Part shown: positions 58,889 to 64,000 of the stretch, one piece after another
How the letters are laid out: every line of letters begins with the position of its first letter
How positions within the stretch are numbered: position 1 is the first letter of the stretch
Assembly (NCBI GenBank): GCA_003152015.1
Contig: PLZF01000055.1
Span: forward strand, 1-64,000
Length of the DNA: 64,000 nt
Origin: Acidimicrobiaceae bacterium
GTDB taxonomy: Bacteria; Actinomycetota; Acidimicrobiia; Acidimicrobiales; RAAP-2
Reading direction: 5' to 3'
The notes under the pieces: model-generated
The model's database searches: none
Seen by the model: only the letters and a program-made list of their open reading frames with translations
Told to the model about the DNA's origin: nothing
Position numbers and translations under genes: made by a program

Positions 58889-58936
58889 CCACCCTCTCAG
58901 GGTGGAGGCAGGGGTTCGAACCCCTTGGGACTACCA
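58889..58936 (+). pseudogene. tRNA-Glu(CTC)-like 3' half (anticodon arm, T arm, CCA)
   Basis: CCACC-CTCTCAG-GGTGG anticodon arm, GGGGTTCGAACCCC T arm, GGGACTACCA end; upstream 5' half does not pair with the acceptor strand. Confidence 0.5.
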
Positions 58937-59126
58937 GGACAAGCCCAGTTCAGGGCCAGTATGGACTGATGAGTGACCCGGGCCCTCTACTTCTGCCACC
59001 AGTTTTGTCAACAGCGGTGGCCGTGGAATGTTCGCACTCAAGGGCCACAAGCAGTATCGCGTGGGGCTGGTGGTCCCTGCCGGAGTCGATCTGTTGACCG
59101 GCGTCGTAATCCGGTACGGTGCTCAC

Positions 59127-59743
59127 GTGGAGTGCCGTCGGCTGGGTCGTACCGGCCATCAGTCGTCAGTAGGAATCTTGGGGAGAGCCGCGCCCCGGGG
59201 TGCGGATGCCCAAACAACTGCCCGGGCGTTCGAGCCAGCCCTGGCTGTCGGGGTGAACCACCTCGACGTGGCATCCCAGTACGGCCAGGCTCAGAGGCTG
59301 CTCGGTTCGCTCGTCTCGCCCGTGTGCGAGCAGCTGTTCGTGGCCCTGTCTCGATACGACTTTGCCATGGTGATGTTCCCGGTCGATTCGAGAGTGTGGT
59401 CCGACGCGCTGTACCGGCGAGATGCCGAAGCGCCCCTCCAGTACGCCGTCAAGCACGACGTCGGAGCTCTGAACGTCAAGGCCCCAGCCACGCGACCTTG
59501 GGCTAATCGACCGCGCACGTCGACCAGATGGTGCGAGCCGCATACAGCGCAACAGGAAGTAGTCCGCGGCGTCCGTTTGCGTTGTCGACTCCGGACGTCC
59601 ACACCGTCCGCGCGCTTAGTGAAGTGGACGTGTTCGCGTTCTATTCCGTCGATCGGTTCGACCCGATGAGCACGTCGGATTGGCAGCGGTCGGCCGAAGC
59701 AATGACGTCCGAACTGGCGATCTTTCCGATGCCTTCGGTCTGA
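59127..59743 (+). pseudogene. Degenerate aldo/keto reductase
   Basis: MECRRLGRTGHQSSVGIL...GVNHLDVASQYGQAQRLLG, then jumps to LSRYDFAMVMFPVDSRVW; C-terminal sequence FALSTPDVHTV...STSDWQRSAEAM continues in a different frame (ORF 59528..59743). Confidence 0.7.
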
Positions 59744-61357
59744 ATGACGGCTGCATCGGAGAACCCCAGCCTGACCGTCGTCGGTGGACGGTACCGCCTC
59801 GTCACCCGGGTGGCTGGTGGCGGAATGGGCGACGTCTGGCGCGCCCGCGACGACCGACTCGGGCGTGACGTCGCAGTCAAGCTGTTGAAATCTCACCTGG
59901 CAGACGACGACATCTTCCGGGAGCGCTTCCGCTTCGAGGCTCGGGCCGCCGCAGCCCTCAATCATCCTTCCATCGCGGCTGTCTTCGACTACGGCGAGGA
60001 ACCCGACTCGAAGGACGGGTATACCGCGTACTTGGTCATGGAGTTCGTGGAGGGAGAGCCTCTTGAACAGCACCTGCGCCGTAGGAACCGCATCGACCCG
60101 ATCACCACCCTCGGCATCGTGGAGCAGACCGCCGCCGGGCTGCAGGCGGCGCACGAACGGGGGATCGTGCACCGTGATATCAAACCAGCAAATCTAATGG
60201 TACGTCCCGACGGGACGATCAAGATCACCGACTTCGGCATCGCCCGGGCTCTCGACAGCGCGCAGCTGACCCAGACAGGCACCATGCTCGGAACGGTGGA
60301 GTACATGTCGCCGGAACAGTTGGAAGGCAGAACTGCGACGGCGAAGTCCGATCTCTATGCGTTGGGGGTAGTCGCCTATCGCTGTCTTGCCGGTCGAACG
60401 CCGTTTGGCGGACCGGAGTCGATGGCGGTGGCCCTCGCTCATATCCGCGAGCCGGTGCCCCCGCTTCCGACCGACGTGCCTGCCGCCGTTGCCGGCTTGG
60501 TCTACCAGATGCTCGAGAAAGATCCCTCGCATCGGCCGGAATCAGCACTTCGGTTGGCCGTGGATGCCGTGTCGGTAAGTCACTCGTTGGGGCCGTCAGC
60601 CGTGGTGTCATCTCCCGAGCCGAGCGTCCGTGCCCGACCAACCGGTATCGCCCCGACGACGGTGGTGGCGCCGGGCGGAGTCTCAGTGGCCAGAGAGGAG
60701 ACGCAGTCGATGTTGACCGCCACCGCGTCGTACCCCCGCGTACCCGAGATCTCCAAGCCATCGGAAGTCCGGCCTTCGCAATCGAAGCGTGGAGCACAAT
60801 CGCGGAAACGAAGGGGCTTCTTCGTGGCCGCGGTGGTCATCCTGCTCGGCATGTTGATCTTCTGGGCGGCAAGCGGCCCGGGGCCAGTCACGGTTCCTGA
60901 TGTGCACGGCCTGCCGGTTGGTGCTGCCAGTGGACGCATGACAACGTTGGGTTTGCGGGTGAGTGTTCGATCGACCGATGCCGCATCGTCTGCGGGGACG
61001 GTGCTCACCCAGCGACCCTCGGCCAGCTCTCGAGTGGCGCCCGGCAGCACCGTGATGCTCACCGTGACCAGTGGATTCGTCGACGTCGATCCGGCGGCTC
61101 TCATCGGTCAACCCGTGGCCCGCGCCGATGGGTTGCTCGCCGGCCTTGGCCTGAATGCGCTGTCGGAGGCGGTGATCTCTCTCGACGCGCCGGGGACGGT
61201 TGTCTCGGCCGTTCCGTCCGGGCGCGTCCGGACTGGGTCATCCGTTACCCTGGGCGTCGCCGTCGCGGCCCCACCTCCGACCACTACCACGACCACTCCG
61301 GGGAAAGACGGCACGAAGCCGACCAAGCCGACCAATGGCCCAGGCGGCTCGCACTGA
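59744..61357 (+). CDS. Serine/threonine protein kinase with C-terminal PASTA domains
   Basis: GGGMGDVWRARDDRLGRDVAVK, HRDIKPANLMV, ITDFGIARAL, GTVEYMSPEQ; TM FFVAAVVILLGMLIFWAA; PASTA-like repeats. Confidence 0.95.
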   Translation: MTAASENPSLTVVGGRYRLVTRVAGGGMGDVWRARDDRLGRDVAVKLLKSHLADDDIFRERFRFEARAAAALNHPSIAAVFDYGEEPDSKDGYTAYLVMEFVEGEPLEQHLRRRNRIDPITTLGIVEQTAAGLQAAHERGIVHRDIKPANLMVRPDGTIKITDFGIARALDSAQLTQTGTMLGTVEYMSPEQLEGRTATAKSDLYALGVVAYRCLAGRTPFGGPESMAVALAHIREPVPPLPTDVPAAVAGLVYQMLEKDPSHRPESALRLAVDAVSVSHSLGPSAVVSSPEPSVRARPTGIAPTTVVAPGGVSVAREETQSMLTATASYPRVPEISKPSEVRPSQSKRGAQSRKRRGFFVAAVVILLGMLIFWAASGPGPVTVPDVHGLPVGAASGRMTTLGLRVSVRSTDAASSAGTVLTQRPSASSRVAPGSTVMLTVTSGFVDVDPAALIGQPVARADGLLAGLGLNALSEAVISLDAPGTVVSAVPSGRVRTGSSVTLGVAVAAPPPTTTTTTPGKDGTKPTKPTNGPGGSH

Positions 61358-61637
61358 GCCCACTGTGGCAGCAGGGACTCCGAACCGGTGAGCTACGTGG
61401 CCGAAGTGGCGGAATCTGCTCACTACCTCACTCGAAAGCCCGTCATCACCTGCTGATCACACGCTCTCGCGAAGAGGAGAAATGCTGTGACCCTCGGCGC
61501 ACCACCACGGCAGGCCGACGGCAGCCTCGATCTGGTCCTTTTCTCTCTCCGGGTCACGTCGTCAACCATTCGATGGCTTGGCCGGCAACCACAGGGGAGA
61601 GGGCATTCCTGCCAACATTCTGCCAACCGACTTTGGG

Positions 61638-61718
61638 TTGCACAGCTCGCTCGGCTACGTCCCTCCCGAGGAATTCGAAGCCCTACACTCGGGGTCAGCA
61701 GCATCCATCCAGACCTGA
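61638..61718 (+). mobile_element. IS3-family-like transposase C-terminal fragment
   Basis: Translation LHSSLGYVPPEEFEALHSGSAASIQT-stop, then IS3 right-end-like acggtggtccgggaaatggggtgtaggtca. Confidence 0.7.
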
Positions 61719-61944
61719 CTCTTACAACGGTGGTCCGGGAAATGGGGTGTAGGTCAACATAGAGGTCCAGTTCGGAGCAGTTGTGACTACCGCACTCGAC
61801 GGTTGATCGGGAGCGGCCGACGTCGATGCGTCAGGTCAGTTCAGCAACTTGATCGACGTTGTGGTGCCGTTCGACCCAGCTCCCGTACGCGGCGCCACGG
61901 TGGAGGTGGCCCATCCCGGTCCGAGGTTGCGCTCGCGTTCGTCC

Positions 61945-63810
61945 TCAGCCGGCGATGCCCTGGGCGATCGCCTGGGCCATCGCCATGATCGTCATCTGCG
62001 GATTGACCTCGGGGCACGTGGGCAGCACGGACGCGTCGGCCACCCACACCCCGCGCACGCCCCGCAACCGGCCGGCGGCATCAACAGGATGGCACTGGTC
62101 GTCGGCACCCATCCGGGCCGTCCCGGTGGGGTGGAAGGCCGCGACATGCAGCCGCTCGTGGCGGGCGTGGGTCGCCGCATCGACCAGTTCCGCCTCACTG
62201 TGGACCGTCTCGTGACCGCGGATGCCGGTCACGACGGCGGTGGCCCCGGCGGCGAAGAGCACCCGTCCCATGGCCGTGATGGCGCGCACCAGGCGGTCGG
62301 CGTCAGCCTTCGCCAGGTCGTAGCGGACGATCGCTCGCCGTGCCCCGACGACCCGCCCCGATGGTGCATCCGCGATCATCGCCCCCAGCGTGGCCAGATG
62401 GTCGATCCGCCCGAGTTGCTCGGCCAGTCGCCGGCCTGCACCCGGCAGGACCATCGAACCCATGCCCGGTGGCGTGGCGGTGGCTTCGATGAGGATCCCG
62501 TCGGACCGGTGCAGCTCGTCGATGCCCACGCTCTGCAGGACGCCCCGCGTCGAGTCGATCCGTTCGTCGAACCACCCTGCCGTGCTGACAGCCGGGTGGA
62601 CGGCCAGATTGCGTCCGAGATGGGGATGGCGTCCAAGGCCACTGCGTCGGAGCAGGGTCGGGGTCTCGGTCGCGCCAGCAGCCACGACGACCCTCGGTGC
62701 GAGGATCTCGAGCACGGATCCGTCGGGCCGCCGCACGCGCACCCCGGTCGCCTGTCCGGCGCCATGGAGCACACGCTCGACGCGCGCCTCGCTCAGGATG
62801 ACCGCTCCGACAGCGCACGCATCGGGTAGGGCGTTGAGGTGTACCCCGAACTTGGCGTTGCGGGGACAACCGACCGCGCACTGGCACATCCCGCCGCACC
62901 CCGGCGCGTTGCGGGCCAGTGGGTGTGACGACCAGCCGAGGGCTGCGGCACCACGCAATGCCACGCGACCGTTTTCGCCCATCACCTCGTCCGGTACGGG
63001 TGCCACCTGCAGTGTGGCCTCCACGTCGTCGAGTAGTGGCGCGAATCGCACGGGGTCGGCAGCATCGACGCCGTGCTCGTCGCGCCACCGCAGCAGCACG
63101 TCGTCGGGGGTGCGGTAACAGGTCCCGGAGTTCACAAGGGTCGTCCCGCCCACTCCTCGCCCGATGGGCATGATTACCGGCGGCCGCCCGAGGGCCACCG
63201 TGGCGCCGGCGTCGCGATAGAGGTCGCCGAACCGGTCGAGTGCGGCGCGGTTGCGGAACTCTTCGACCGTGAAGCGGCGTCCCTCCTCGATCACCACGAC
63301 GGCCAGCCCCGCCCGTGCGAGGACCCTCGCGGCCATGGCTCCGCCGGCACCCGAGCCGATCACCACGACGTCGGCCAGCGACCGCGATGGCCATGACAAC
63401 GAGGGTGTCACGTCGAGTGGCGCATCCGGGCGAGCCGGCGGCTCAGTCAGGCGGGCGATCATCTCGGGACCGGCGTACAACGCGCCGTGCGTCATGAGAA
63501 CGGGCACCTTCAGGGCGTCGACCAGGTCGGCGGTGCCGGTGCCGGCGCAAAGGCGGTCCACCAGGGCTTCACGCTGCGCCGCGCCGAGCCGGTGGAGACG
63601 GGAACCAGTATGCAGCAGTGACAGTGCGTCAGTCGTGGCGTACCCGGCGCTCAGGGCGAGGCGGGCATGGGAGGGGAGCCGTCGCGACATGGCGGCCACC
63701 TCGTTGGCCAGCACCCGGGCCTCGTGAGGCGGAAGGTCGAGCAGCGCGGCGCAGAGCCCCTCGAGGGCCGGTCGGGTACCGGCCGGGGGGCGCCGGTCCG
63801 GGGCCGTCAC
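61945..63810 (-). CDS. GMC family oxidoreductase
   Basis: DVVVIGSGAGGAMAARVLARAGLAVVVIEEG FAD motif, GRGVGGTTLVNSGTCYRTP, CGGMCQCAVGCPRNAK Cys motif, FHPTGTARMG, VWVADASVLPT. Confidence 0.9.
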   Translation of the reverse strand: MTAPDRRPPAGTRPALEGLCAALLDLPPHEARVLANEVAAMSRRLPSHARLALSAGYATTDALSLLHTGSRLHRLGAAQREALVDRLCAGTGTADLVDALKVPVLMTHGALYAGPEMIARLTEPPARPDAPLDVTPSLSWPSRSLADVVVIGSGAGGAMAARVLARAGLAVVVIEEGRRFTVEEFRNRAALDRFGDLYRDAGATVALGRPPVIMPIGRGVGGTTLVNSGTCYRTPDDVLLRWRDEHGVDAADPVRFAPLLDDVEATLQVAPVPDEVMGENGRVALRGAAALGWSSHPLARNAPGCGGMCQCAVGCPRNAKFGVHLNALPDACAVGAVILSEARVERVLHGAGQATGVRVRRPDGSVLEILAPRVVVAAGATETPTLLRRSGLGRHPHLGRNLAVHPAVSTAGWFDERIDSTRGVLQSVGIDELHRSDGILIEATATPPGMGSMVLPGAGRRLAEQLGRIDHLATLGAMIADAPSGRVVGARRAIVRYDLAKADADRLVRAITAMGRVLFAAGATAVVTGIRGHETVHSEAELVDAATHARHERLHVAAFHPTGTARMGADDQCHPVDAAGRLRGVRGVWVADASVLPTCPEVNPQMTIMAMAQAIAQGIAG

Positions 63811-64000
63811 GGTCGCGTGCCGACCTCGGCGTGCGCGGTCCCGTCGAGGGACCACTCGCGCTCGAGGACCCAACCACCGGACGACCGGCGTTCGAGGATG
63901 ATGTGGGCGTCGGCGCGTTCCGAATTGGTACAGGTCGCCGCGGCGCCGTCGGGGTCCGTGTAGCCCACACGGACGCAGCGTTCCTCGGGCTGGGTGACGG
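63807..64000 (-). CDS. Partial conserved hypothetical protein (3' end only; runs off window)
   Basis: Frame ...VTQPEERCVRVGYTDPDGAAATCTNSERADAHIILERRSSGGWVLEREWSLDGTAHAEVGTRP-stop; stop overlaps the GTG start of the GMC gene. Confidence 0.65.
   Translation of the reverse strand, partial: VTQPEERCVRVGYTDPDGAAATCTNSERADAHIILERRSSGGWVLEREWSLDGTAHAEVGTRP

Noticed and set aside
58973-59126. Possible gene start upstream of the aldo/keto reductase remnant (MFALKGHKQYRVGLVV...)
   Set aside because: Does not resemble an aldo/keto reductase N-terminus; family-like sequence begins at 59127
1-64000. CRISPR array, rRNA operon, prophage or known defence island
   Set aside because: No regularly spaced direct repeats, no rRNA signatures and no phage structural, cas or restriction-modification genes seen in the translations

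Overview
GC-rich actinobacterial chromosome segment; an Acidimicrobiia-like origin is my inference. Most of the window is ordinary housekeeping and accessory metabolism. Recognisable blocks: mec-cysO-cysM-MBL hydrolase-rph-rdgB next to smpB-ssrA; pspA-pspAA-htpX-pspAB; a zur/znu-type metal ABC operon; and ffh-rpsP-khpA-rimM-trmD-rplS-DUF2469-yraN-(enoyl-CoA hydratase)-comM-dprA. There are three intact tRNAs (Val-GAC, Cys-GCA, Gly-TCC), one tmRNA, several F420-dependent oxidoreductases, two adjacent P450s, a PASTA Ser/Thr kinase and a GMC oxidoreductase. The most interesting observations are: (1) a CysO-like sulfur carrier whose diglycine is followed by 10 extra residues, encoded beside a JAMM/Mec peptidase that could trim it; (2) a tmRNA with a long atypical predicted tag and a perfect hairpin terminator; (3) a decayed segment at 58.88-61.76 kb with a tRNA-Glu-like 3' half, a broken aldo/keto reductase and an IS3-type transposase tail; (4) palindromic operator candidates upstream of a TetR/monooxygenase locus, a nitroreductase and the metal ABC operon; (5) a prepilin-like gene convergent with comM-dprA; (6) a His-rich tandem-repeat tail on the metal ABC ATPase. 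I saw no CRISPR array, rRNA, prophage or obvious defence system. All calls come from reading sequence and supplied translations; no searches were run.
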